This document shows positions 1 to 5,548 of a stretch of DNA of 7,299 nt, one piece after another. Position 1 is the stretch's first letter, and the number at the start of each line of letters is the position of its first letter. The DNA lies in the NCBI GenBank assembly GCA_900551335.1, contig URVO01000070.1, positions 1-7,299 on the forward strand. Direction: 5' to 3'. The DNA comes from an uncultured Phascolarctobacterium sp. (GTDB lineage: Bacteria > Bacillota > Negativicutes > Acidaminococcales > Acidaminococcaceae). The position numbers and the translations under genes are program-made. The notes under the pieces were generated by a model. It saw nothing but the letters and a program-made list of their open reading frames with translations. It was not told where the DNA came from and did not search any database.

Positions 1-47
1 GAAAGTACTTGGCTGGAAGCGGCCTGGGAGGATAGATAGCTGCCGGT
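1..47 (+). rRNA. rrf: 5S ribosomal RNA, 3' end (partial)
   Basis: The first ~47 nt read as the 3' part of a bacterial 5S rRNA. A segment like GTACTTGGCTGG, then GGCCTGGGAGGATAGATAGC, then GCTGCCGG matches the usual helix IV, loop E and closing helix I order. The 5' end lies outside the window, so helix I pairing cannot be checked. A perfect terminator stem starts a few bases later, as expected for the end of an rRNA operon. The exact 3' end is uncertain by a few nucleotides. The identification rests on recalled family consensus, not on an alignment. Confidence 0.82.
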
Positions 48-50
48 TAG

Positions 51-94
51 AAAAATAAAACTCCGTATCTTAGGATACGGAGTTTTATTTTTCT
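51..94 (+). terminator. Rho-independent terminator of the rRNA operon, probably bidirectional
   Basis: Positions 51–69 are a perfect 19-nt reverse complement of 74–92, with a TTAG loop. The core (ACTCCGTATC / GATACGGAGT) is flanked by an A-rich 5' arm and a T-rich 3' arm, so a U-tract is present whichever strand is transcribed. It sits immediately after the 5S rRNA end, which assigns it to that operon. Confidence 0.9.
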
Positions 95-193
95 GTAACG
101 GGAAAACTATCTACCGAGCAGGGAACCTGGCTGCCCAGCCGCCGCATGTGAAGGAGCTGTGCGACGCGCAAATTGAATATCTAGACAACACAA
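95..193. other. Undefined stretch between the rRNA terminator and the intron-proximal stem-loop
   Basis: I find no RNA gene or complete CDS here. One plus-strand frame stays open (GTG at 148, then AAG GAG CTG TGC GAC GCG) and continues through the following stem-loop to the intron boundary. It has host-like codons, but there is no convincing ribosome binding site and the frame also runs back through the rRNA terminator. It could be the tail of a decayed gene or chance. A small CTGG/CCAG hairpin lies near 128–139. Confidence 0.3.
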
Positions 194-233
194 AAGCCTG
201 CTTGCGTACCCTTAACAGTACACAGGCAGGCTT
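194..233 (+). terminator. Terminator-like stem-loop acting as the intron target hairpin
   Basis: Arms 194–209 and 218–233 pair over 16 positions: 14 Watson-Crick pairs, one G·U and one C/A mismatch, around an 8-nt loop. The 5' arm is preceded by four A residues, but the 3' arm is followed by AATTGCG and then the intron, so no U-tract is visible on this strand. Group IIC introns are known to insert just downstream of such hairpins, and this one ends 7 nt before the intron. Calling it a true transcription terminator is inference; its role as the target structure is better supported. Confidence 0.6.
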
Positions 234-240
234 AATTGCG

Positions 241-640
241 GTGCGCCCAGCATGGGCGATAACTAGGTGGTGAAAGTCCACTACGCGCTCGGTAGCAGGA
301 AGCGTTAGCCGAAGGCAAGGGTGTCCATCGTGAGGTGGAATCTGAAGGAAGCTGGATGCTGTTGTGGAAAATCGACAGCGGGCAAAGTTCTGAGCCGACG
401 AACAGAAACCTTATATAAGGCTGAATTAGAGCGGATAAGTCTGCCACTCAAGATGAAGTCCAATGCTACCCGAACTCTATACAGTAAATAAGGCGGCTAC
501 ATGGAATGAAAGTTATCGTTCTTACCTGGGGAGGTCTCACAGACGTAAAGTAGGAAATCCGAAATACGGAGTAAAGCTTGCTGTGAGAAGTCAGCAGAGG
601 TCATAGTACCGTTTTTTTTTTACGGGAAGGACTGAACAAA
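241..640 (+). ncRNA. Group IIC ribozyme core, domains I to III
   Basis: Domain I runs from the GTGCG end to about 534 and should contain the exon-binding sites. Domain II is a visible hairpin whose outer stem pairs 535–542 with 581–588 and whose inner stem pairs 558–561 with 567–570. Domain III follows with AAGTCAGCAG and a hairpin at about 607–625, in which CCGT and ACGG flank a run of ten T. Domain edges are approximate, inferred by comparison with remembered IIC introns. A weak EBS1 candidate is CTCAA at 447–451, which pairs with 4 of the 5 nucleotides TTGCG at 236–240. Confidence 0.85.
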
Positions 641-678
641 TACCAGTCTTGAGTAACTGGAGAAAGGAGTCCAACACA

Positions 679-2076
679 ATGAAAGCAGAATACCGAAAGG
701 ACTGCCTGCAAAGGGATAGCGTGGAACGCGAAGGGTATGCAGGAGTGCAGAGTGTTGGAACTCGGGACAACAGAGAAAGAGACAATGCAACGCAGGATTT
801 ACTGCGAGAAATTCTTCGGGGCAGAAATTTACTCGAAGCAATGAAAAGAGTCAAAGGCAACAAGGGAGCTGCGGGAATCGACGGAATGCCTGTCGATGAA
901 CTGGAACCTTGGTGTACTGAACATGGTCGAGAACTTGTGTCTGATATATGGTTCGGAAGATATAAACCAAACCCAGTAAGACGTAAGGAAATTCCCAAAG
1001 CAGACGGAGGAGTGCGAAAGCTTGGCATACCAACCGTCATAGACAGAATGGTACAGCAGGCAATAGCACAGGTACTGCAACCAATGTATGAAGAAACTTT
1101 CAACAAAGGAAGCTACGGCTACCGAGTAGGAAGAAGTGCGCAACAGGCAATGGAGAGCGTAAAAGAATATGCGGAAAAGGGATACCAATACGTAGTAGAA
1201 GTAGATTTATCCAAGTATTTCGACACGCTGAACCATGACTTACTGCTCAATATACTTCGCAGAAGGATAAAAGATAAGAGGCTGATAGAGCTAATCAAGA
1301 AATTCCTTAAAAGCGGAGTCATGGACAACGGAGTAATAGTAAAGACAGAAGAAGGTTCGCCGCAAGGAGGGCCATTGTCGCCACTATTGGCCAATATTTA
1401 CCTGAATGAGTTTGACCAAGAAATGTCAAGACGAGGAGTAAATATTGTAAGGTATGCAGATGACATTATTGTCGAAGCAAAGAGCAAAAGAGCGGCGGAA
1501 AGATTACTGGAATCGAGTAGAAAATATCTTGAAGATAAGCTCAAGCTAAAGTTGAACATGGAAAAGAGCAGAGTAGTAAGTGTATACTCACAAAAGTTCA
1601 AGTTCTTAGGATTTACGCTAGGCAAGAACAAAACAGGAGTAATGATAAGAGTACACAAACAATCCTTGAAGAAAGCCAAAGCAAAATTAAAAGAGCTGAC
1701 AGCTAGAAATCAAGGAAGAAATGTACGTGTAGTGATGAACAAGGTAAAAGTATATGTAAGCGGTTGGCTGAACTATTACTGCATAGCAAGTATAAGACGA
1801 AAAATGCAGGAATGGGATGAATGGTTGCGAAGAAGAATCCGTCAATATATATGGAAACAATGGAAGAAACCTAAAACAAGAGTTACAAACCTAAAGAAGT
1901 TAGGAATACCAGAGGAGTACACATATATGTGGGGAAACACACGATTAGGTTATTGGAGAGTAGCGGGAAGTCCGATACTTAGCAGAGCAATAACAAATGA
2001 AAAACTCGTAAAGGCAGGCTACTATGTGTTAGCCGTCAATTACGAGTTTAAAAGACTCAAGCATTATGGTATTTGA
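679..2076 (+). CDS. ltrA: Group II intron-encoded reverse transcriptase/maturase (IIC type, no endonuclease)
   Basis: This protein of 465 aa assists splicing of its host intron and copies intron RNA into DNA at the target. The ATG at 679 is preferred because AAAGGAG at 663–669 precedes it at good spacing; an in-frame TTG at 649 would add 10 residues but has no comparable site. The N-terminal RT0-like segment contains NKGAAGIDGM (residues 61–70). Reverse transcriptase motifs follow: EVDLSKYFDTLNH (174–186), EGSPQGGPLSPLLANIYL (225–242) and catalytic YADD (259–262). The maturase/thumb region includes GWLNYY and a basic helix with KMQEWDEWLRRRIRQYIW. The C-terminal part contains GNTRLGYWRVA and ends at YGI. 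No HNH cysteine pairs are present, so the endonuclease domain is absent, as in class C. The TGA stop overlaps the first bases of domain V. No frameshift or missing catalytic residue is seen. Confidence 0.95.
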   Translation: MKAEYRKDCLQRDSVEREGYAGVQSVGTRDNRERDNATQDLLREILRGRNLLEAMKRVKGNKGAAGIDGMPVDELEPWCTEHGRELVSDIWFGRYKPNPVRRKEIPKADGGVRKLGIPTVIDRMVQQAIAQVLQPMYEETFNKGSYGYRVGRSAQQAMESVKEYAEKGYQYVVEVDLSKYFDTLNHDLLLNILRRRIKDKRLIELIKKFLKSGVMDNGVIVKTEEGSPQGGPLSPLLANIYLNEFDQEMSRRGVNIVRYADDIIVEAKSKRAAERLLESSRKYLEDKLKLKLNMEKSRVVSVYSQKFKFLGFTLGKNKTGVMIRVHKQSLKKAKAKLKELTARNQGRNVRVVMNKVKVYVSGWLNYYCIASIRRKMQEWDEWLRRRIRQYIWKQWKKPKTRVTNLKKLGIPEEYTYMWGNTRLGYWRVAGSPILSRAITNEKLVKAGYYVLAVNYEFKRLKHYGI

Positions 2077-2152
2077 ACCGCCGTGTACCGAACGGTACGC
2101 ACGGTGGTGTGAGAGGTCGGTAGGTAAACTAATTACCTACCTCCTACTCGAT
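2075..2152 (+). ncRNA. Intron domains V and VI (catalytic hairpin and branch-point helix)
   Basis: Domain V is the hairpin at about 2075–2109. ACCGCCGT (2077–2084) pairs with ACGGTGGT (2101–2108), including a G·U at the triad. GTACC (2085–2089) pairs with GGTAC (2094–2098), and a two-base bulge GC (2099–2100) is present. The triad is CGC (2079–2081), typical of class C rather than the usual AGC. In domain VI, GGTAGGTAA (2119–2127) pairs with TTACCTACC (2133–2141). Below it AGG/CCT and GAG/CTC pairs flank an unpaired A at 2146, the predicted lariat branch point, 7 nt from the 3' end. Confidence 0.92.
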
Positions 2153-2199
2153 TAAATACTTGTATACTTCTCTTCCCTCTCCCCAAAAACCACGATTTG

Positions 2200-2208
2200 T
2201 GGTATCAT
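2200..2208 (+). promoter_or_regulatory. Candidate extended -10 promoter for the aminopeptidase gene
   Basis: TGGTATCAT fits the TGn-TATAAT extended -10 form with 5 of 6 hexamer bases, and would start transcription near 2215, about 50 nt before the ATG at 2264. No good -35 box lies 16–18 nt upstream, which extended -10 promoters tolerate. A small ACCAC/GTGGT hairpin (2189–2203) overlaps it. The rest of the 111-nt gap after the intron shows nothing else convincing. The promoter lies outside the intron, so insertion left it intact. Confidence 0.45.
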
Positions 2209-2263
2209 TGTCTTAGTGCTGTCAGGCACCGCTTACTACGCTTAACATAAGGAGTGATAGATT

Positions 2264-3670
2264 ATGACGAATGCAAAAGAACTGCAAAAGAAGCTGACTT
2301 GGGAATTTCCCCATATCGGCAAAAAAGCACCAGCTGCAAAGGATGCCGCCTTTGCTTACTGCGAAGGCTATAAGGAATTTTTGAATAAGGCAAAAACAGA
2401 GCGCGAATTTACAGCTAAGGCTGTCGAGCTGCTGGAGCAAGCTGGCTATGTGCCCTTCGTAGAGGGTGCAGCCTACAAGGCTGGCGATAAGATTTACTTC
2501 GTGAACCGTGGCAAATCTTTGTTAATGTCTACCTTTGGCACGGCATCGCTGGAGGAGGGCGTGCGCCTGAACGCTGCGCATATTGATTCACCGCGTTTAG
2601 ACCTGAAGCCTAATCCGGTATACGAAAATCATGAGATGGCTTATTTCAAAACGCATTATTATGGCGGTATCCGTAAATATCAATGGGTAACGATTCCGCT
2701 GGCTATGCATGGCGTTATCGTGAAGCAGAATGGCGAAATGATTAATGTCTGTGTTGGCGAAAACGAGGGTGATCCTGTTTTCTGCGTGACGGACCTGCTG
2801 CCGCATCTGGGCGCTAAGCAGAACGAGCGTAAGCTCAGCGACGGTATCCGTGGTGAAGAGCTGAACATTGTTATCAGCAGTCTGCCGTTCGTTGATGAAA
2901 GCGAAGAGGAAGGCGTAAAGGACGCTGTGAAGCTCAACGCTTTGGCGATTTTAAACGAAATGTATGGCATTACTGAGCGCGATTTCCTGCGTGCTGAGAT
3001 TGAATTCGTTCCGGCTACGAAGGCACAGGATGTAGGCTTTGACCGTAGCCTGATTGGCGCTTATGGTCAGGACGACAAGGTTTGTGCTTATACCGCACTG
3101 ACGGCAGAAATCGACACCAAGGCTCCGTATTATACAACGGTTACAGTGCTGGCCGACAAAGAAGAAATCGGCTCTTACGGCAACACCGGCCTGAGCTCTG
3201 ACTTTGTGCTGCACTATATCGAAGACCTTGCTGCTGCGCAAAAGGCGAATATCCGCAAGGTGCTGCGCAATACGACGGCTCTGTCCTCTGACGTTAACGG
3301 CGCTTATGACCCGAGCTTTGCTTCTGTTTATGAAGAGCGCAACAGCTGTTTTGTGAATAAAGGCCCTGTGCTGACGAAGTATACGGGTGCGCGCGGCAAA
3401 TCCGGCTCTAATGACGCAAGCGCTGAGACGATGGCCAAGGTTATCAGCATTATGGACGAGGCTGATGTTTACTGGCAGGTTGGCGAGCTGGGCGCAGTCG
3501 ACGAAGGCGGCGGCGGTACGGTTGCCCTTTATGTTGCGTCTATGGATATGGACGTTGTTGACCTCGGTGTGCCTATTTTGTGCATGCATTCTCCGTTTGA
3601 GCTGAGCTCTAAGCTGGACGTATACTATACATATAAAGCGTTTGCAGCTTTCTTAGGAAGCAGTAAATGA
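2264..3670 (+). CDS. apeA: M18 family zinc aminopeptidase (aminopeptidase I type)
   Basis: This is a predicted cytosolic metallo-aminopeptidase of 468 aa that removes N-terminal residues from peptides using a two-zinc centre. M18-type motifs appear in order: AAHIDSPRLDLKP with first metal His106; GQDD at 268–271 with the bridging aspartate; DKEEIGSYG with the Glu300–Glu301 pair; SSDV with Asp343; and CMHSPFELSSKLD with His442 near the C-terminus. Length matches the clostridial ApeA type (about 460–470 aa) better than the shorter ApeB type. AAGGAG at 2249–2254 stands 9 nt before the ATG. There is no signal peptide. The stop overlaps the start of the next gene by 4 nt. The family call is firm; the choice of apeA over other M18 names is from memory. 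Confidence 0.9.
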   Translation: MTNAKELQKKLTWEFPHIGKKAPAAKDAAFAYCEGYKEFLNKAKTEREFTAKAVELLEQAGYVPFVEGAAYKAGDKIYFVNRGKSLLMSTFGTASLEEGVRLNAAHIDSPRLDLKPNPVYENHEMAYFKTHYYGGIRKYQWVTIPLAMHGVIVKQNGEMINVCVGENEGDPVFCVTDLLPHLGAKQNERKLSDGIRGEELNIVISSLPFVDESEEEGVKDAVKLNALAILNEMYGITERDFLRAEIEFVPATKAQDVGFDRSLIGAYGQDDKVCAYTALTAEIDTKAPYYTTVTVLADKEEIGSYGNTGLSSDFVLHYIEDLAAAQKANIRKVLRNTTALSSDVNGAYDPSFASVYEERNSCFVNKGPVLTKYTGARGKSGSNDASAETMAKVISIMDEADVYWQVGELGAVDEGGGGTVALYVASMDMDVVDLGVPILCMHSPFELSSKLDVYYTYKAFAAFLGSSK

Positions 3671-4356
3671 GCACAGAGGCTGTAATCGCCGAACTGCTGG
3701 CGAGCAAGGAGCCTCTGCGCATACTTGTTTTAGGTTCTGAGGGGGATATTAAGCGTTTGGCTGCGTTGGGACTGCCTGTGACAAGCGAGGACAGCAGCCT
3801 TTCTATGCAGCATCTGGTGAATGCAAAACTGGACGCTGAGCGCAGGCAGGGCAGCGCAGGCAAGGTGCTGACTGTGATGCCGGAGACAGAGCAGGCGACT
3901 GCTGCTGAGTGTGCGCTGATCTATGCCATGCTTGTGCGCTGCCGCAAGGTCATCAGCTGCCGCGATAAGCTGGAGGATATGCTCAGGTCCGCTGACTGCG
4001 AAAGCTGGGCTGCGGCAAAGGCTGCCTACGAAACGAAGGTGCTCGATGTCTTTAAGGCTACGTGGCGCGAGAAAGACGCTTATCCGTATAACATTATTGA
4101 TAATATCAAAGAATATAATAAAAATGAAAGCTATATCTTAAAGCAGCTCTACTGGCAGCTGGCAGAGCGCACGCCCGGCAGGGTTAATGACGGCGATGCG
4201 CAGATGATTAACGAGCTGCGGCAGATGTTCAGTGACATAAGCCTTAGCTTGCTGGCACCAAATGTAGTGTTGGCGGGAAATATTGCTGGTGATGAGAAGC
4301 TGACTGCTGCATTAGAGCTGTACAAGGTAAAAACAAAGGTTATTGAAGTCTGCTGA
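3667..4356 (+). CDS. Uncharacterised 229-aa protein, translationally coupled to the aminopeptidase
   Basis: I do not recognise this protein. Its ATG overlaps the preceding TGA (ATGA), which implies translational coupling and a shared transcript; no separate Shine-Dalgarno stands out. The N-terminus has a beta-strand-like run, LRILVLGSEGD (17–27), and the C-terminus another strand–helix–strand pattern, VVLAGN (200–205) then VKTKVIEV (221–228). The middle is mainly helical and charged, with tryptophans at 114, 133 and 163 and cysteines at 82, 92, 98, 111 and 229. There is no signal peptide, no long membrane segment and no catalytic motif I can name. The two strand regions could form a small alpha/beta fold, but this is guesswork. 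Codon use matches the neighbours, so it looks like a resident gene. Confidence 0.85.
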   Translation: MSTEAVIAELLASKEPLRILVLGSEGDIKRLAALGLPVTSEDSSLSMQHLVNAKLDAERRQGSAGKVLTVMPETEQATAAECALIYAMLVRCRKVISCRDKLEDMLRSADCESWAAAKAAYETKVLDVFKATWREKDAYPYNIIDNIKEYNKNESYILKQLYWQLAERTPGRVNDGDAQMINELRQMFSDISLSLLAPNVVLAGNIAGDEKLTAALELYKVKTKVIEVC

Positions 4357-4358
4357 GA

Positions 4359-4404
4359 CTAAGGCTGCAATGACTAGAGGCTTCTAGCTGTGCAGCCTGC
4401 TTAG
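4359..4404 (+). repeat. Nested inverted repeat (hairpin) between the 229-aa gene and the phosphatase gene
   Basis: AGGCTGCA (4362–4369) is perfectly complementary to TGCAGCCT (4391–4398). Inside it CTAGA (4374–4378) pairs with TCTAG (4383–4387) around GGCT. The outer arm can extend through CTAA (4359–4362) with TTAG (4401–4404), either with a small bulge or as an alternative pairing. No T-run follows, so it is not a standard terminator. It may be a stabilising, processing or partly terminating RNA element. Confidence 0.6.
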
Positions 4405-4435
4405 CGACATAATTAGAAGAGGCAAAGGACGATTT

Positions 4436-5086
4436 ATGCAATATAAAACAGTAATTTTTGACCTTGACGGAACGCTTTTAAATACGCTTGATGATTTGGC
4501 TGGTGCGACAAACTATGCGCTCACGCAGCACGGACTCCCGGCGCGTACTAAGGATGAGGTGCGCTGGTTCGTTGGCAACGGTATCCGTAAGCTGATTAAG
4601 CGTGCTGTGCCTGCGGAGGCTTCTGCCGAGCTGCAGGAGCAGGTATACGCTACGTTTAATACGTATTATAAGGCGCATTGCAATTATAAAACTAAGGCCT
4701 ATGACGGCATTATGGAGCTGCTGGCAGCGCTGCGCAAGGCAGGCTGCAGGACGGCGATTGTTTCTAATAAGGCTGATTACGGCGTGCAGGAGCTGGTGAA
4801 GCAGTATTTCGCCGGTCAGCTGGACGCGGCCTGTGGCGAGCGTGAGGGCATTGCCAAAAAGCCTGCGCCGGATATGCTGTTTGCCGTTATGGAGAAGCTG
4901 GGCGCGGAGAAGAACGCAACGATATATATCGGTGATTCGGATACGGACATCGAAACGGCACGTAATGCAGGTATTCCCTGTATAGGTGCCTGCTGGGGCT
5001 TCCGTGGCCGTGACTTTTTGGTGCAGCATGGGGCGAAGCTGCTGGCTGAAAATCCGCAGGAGGTTCTGCAGCTGCTGGAGGCTTAA
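4436..5086 (+). CDS. gph: HAD-superfamily hydrolase, phosphoglycolate phosphatase type
   Basis: This is a predicted Mg-dependent phosphatase of 216 aa, the usual length for the Gph/PgmB-like HAD subfamily I. Motif I is FDLDGTLLNT with nucleophile Asp9 and acid/base Asp11. Motif II is the Ser110 of IVSNK. Motif III is Lys142 in KKPAPDM. Motif IV is GDSDTD with Asp167 and Asp171. The helical cap lies between residues about 16 and 85, the C1 cap position. A site like AAAGGA (4424–4429) precedes the ATG by 6 nt. In this subfamily the substrate may be 2-phosphoglycolate, but pyrophosphatase and sugar-phosphatase members look alike, so the substrate is inferred. It probably shares transcription with the two genes upstream, as no clear promoter was found in the 79-nt gap. 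Confidence 0.9.
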   Translation: MQYKTVIFDLDGTLLNTLDDLAGATNYALTQHGLPARTKDEVRWFVGNGIRKLIKRAVPAEASAELQEQVYATFNTYYKAHCNYKTKAYDGIMELLAALRKAGCRTAIVSNKADYGVQELVKQYFAGQLDAACGEREGIAKKPAPDMLFAVMEKLGAEKNATIYIGDSDTDIETARNAGIPCIGACWGFRGRDFLVQHGAKLLAENPQEVLQLLEA

Positions 5087-5129
5087 TACCGCTCGAAACG
5101 CTCATTTTTCTGTCCGAAATGCAGAAGAA

Positions 5130-5147
5130 GAAAATAATTATATTTTC
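5130..5147. repeat. AT-rich perfect inverted repeat after the phosphatase gene
   Basis: GAAAATA (5130–5136) is complementary to TATTTTC (5141–5147) with an ATTA loop. It lies upstream of the main terminator. It could be a weak mRNA 3' structure or merely a product of AT richness; no function is assigned. Confidence 0.4.
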
Positions 5148-5159
5148 CTACTAATACAA

Positions 5160-5194
5160 AACTGGCTGACAGGCTGCTGTTGGTCAGTTTTTTT
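5160..5194 (+). terminator. Rho-independent terminator after the phosphatase gene
   Basis: AACTGGCTGACAG (5160–5172) pairs with CTGTTGGTCAGTT (5177–5189) over 13 positions, three of them G·U, around a GCTG loop. A run of seven T (5188–5194) follows at once. It closes the transcript of the aminopeptidase, the 229-aa gene and the phosphatase, and separates it from the cell-wall operon. Confidence 0.88.
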
Positions 5195-5199
5195 GTGTT

Positions 5200-5227
5200 T
5201 TGTCACAGTTTTTTTCTTGCATATTAA
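5200..5227 (+). promoter_or_regulatory. Candidate sigma-A-type promoter of the murA operon
   Basis: TTGTCA (5200–5205) matches 5 of 6 bases of TTGACA. TATTAA (5222–5227) matches 4 of 6 bases of TATAAT, with a 16-nt spacer that contains a T-run. Its position just after a terminator and before the 61-aa gene is right. TATAGT at 5235 or 5245 offers competing -10 boxes, but their -35 partners are poor, so the exact promoter is uncertain. Confidence 0.4.
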
Positions 5228-5234
5228 ACTTGCT

Positions 5235-5248
5235 TATAGTAGACTATA
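5235..5248. promoter_or_regulatory. Small palindrome near the predicted transcription start, possible operator
   Basis: TATAGT (5235–5240) and ACTATA (5243–5248) form a perfect inverted repeat with a 2-nt centre. If the candidate promoter at 5200–5227 is right, it covers roughly the first transcribed bases, a usual operator position. No regulator is named by the sequence. Confidence 0.3.
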
Positions 5249-5275
5249 GTATGTAGCAATAGGCAAGGTCGACTG

Positions 5276-5292
5276 ACTTCTCATTGAGAAGT
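5276..5292 (+). repeat. Perfect 7-bp hairpin in the leader of the 61-aa gene
   Basis: ACTTCTC (5276–5282) pairs with GAGAAGT (5286–5292) around ATT. It lies about 20 nt before the Shine-Dalgarno sequence of the following gene and could affect leader stability or ribosome access. No T-run follows, so it is not a terminator. Confidence 0.5.
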
Positions 5293-5328
5293 GAAAAGAT
5301 ATATGTAAGTAAGGAGGGTGACTGTGAG

Positions 5329-5514
5329 ATGGCTGATATCGTAGAGAGCTTAGCAGGAAACAAAATGCTGATGCTGAAGCAGGATATTGCGTTTTTGCGC
5401 AAGCGTCTGGCTGAATGTACTGACGAAGAAGCGAAGAAGGAAATTCGTCACGAGCTGATGGAAAAAGAGACATATTATAATATTCTTGCAGACCGCCAGC
5501 GAATCAATTTCTAA
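5329..5514 (+). CDS. Uncharacterised 61-aa helical (coiled-coil-like) protein upstream of murA
   Basis: I do not recognise this small protein. The ATG at 5329 is chosen because AAGGAGG (5311–5317) lies upstream at 11 nt. An in-frame TTG at 5284 would add 15 residues but falls within a leader hairpin and has no site. The product is almost all helix-formers and strongly charged. Its heptad-like spacing ([22 protein letters not shown], split here after [10 protein letters not shown] and [12 protein letters not shown]) suggests a short coiled coil across residues 13–52. There is no signal peptide or membrane segment. It ends 34 nt before murA and likely shares its transcript, so a link to envelope synthesis is possible, but nothing in the sequence proves it. 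Confidence 0.75.
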   Translation: MADIVESLAGNKMLMLKQDIAFLRKRLAECTDEEAKKEIRHELMEKETYYNILADRQRINF

Positions 5515-5548
5515 GCCGGAGAGACGGTTTTCTTATAGGAGGATCATT

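Larger units (their letters stand above)
241..2152 (+). mobile_element. Complete group IIC intron encoding a reverse transcriptase/maturase
   Basis: This is a self-splicing retroelement of 1,912 nt. It starts with GTGCG and a conserved 5' hairpin (244–249 with 253–258). It ends in a domain VI with a bulged adenosine at 2146, followed by CTCGAT. Many blocks match what I recall of the Oceanobacillus iheyensis IIC ribozyme: AAGGGTGTCC, GGAATCTGAAGGAAGC, TTCTTACCTGGGGAGGTC, AAGTCAGCAG, GGTCATAGTACC. Domain V carries the class-C CGC triad. The ORF sits in domain IV and is intact, so the element looks potentially active. It lies downstream of a hairpin, as IIC introns do. Its A-rich base composition and AGA-rich arginine usage differ from the genes on its right, consistent with horizontal acquisition. 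Boundaries are predicted from structure; no empty site was compared. Confidence 0.93.

Noticed and set aside
649..678. TTG start 10 residues before the chosen ATG of the intron-encoded protein
   Set aside because: No Shine-Dalgarno at suitable distance, while AAAGGAG stands 9 nt before the ATG at 679.
591..1679. Several minus-strand open frames opposite the intron ORF (up to 171 aa)
   Set aside because: They mirror the reverse transcriptase gene, have no ribosome sites or recognisable domains, and the plus-strand frame has clear catalytic motifs.
2951..3589. A 212-aa minus-strand open frame within the aminopeptidase gene
   Set aside because: It is a shadow of the M18 gene in GC-rich codons; its translation has no domain sense, and the plus strand carries the metal-binding motifs.
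194..4407. Shared AGCCTGCTT string in the two hairpin regions near 195 and 4394
   Set aside because: Only about nine bases match and the surrounding structures differ, so this is likely chance rather than a dispersed repeat.
5486..5548. Upstream TTG extension of murA by 21 residues
   Set aside because: It would overlap the 61-aa gene, has no ribosome site, and MurA normally begins near the EKLVVKGG segment; the TTG at 5549 has AGGAGG at 6 nt.
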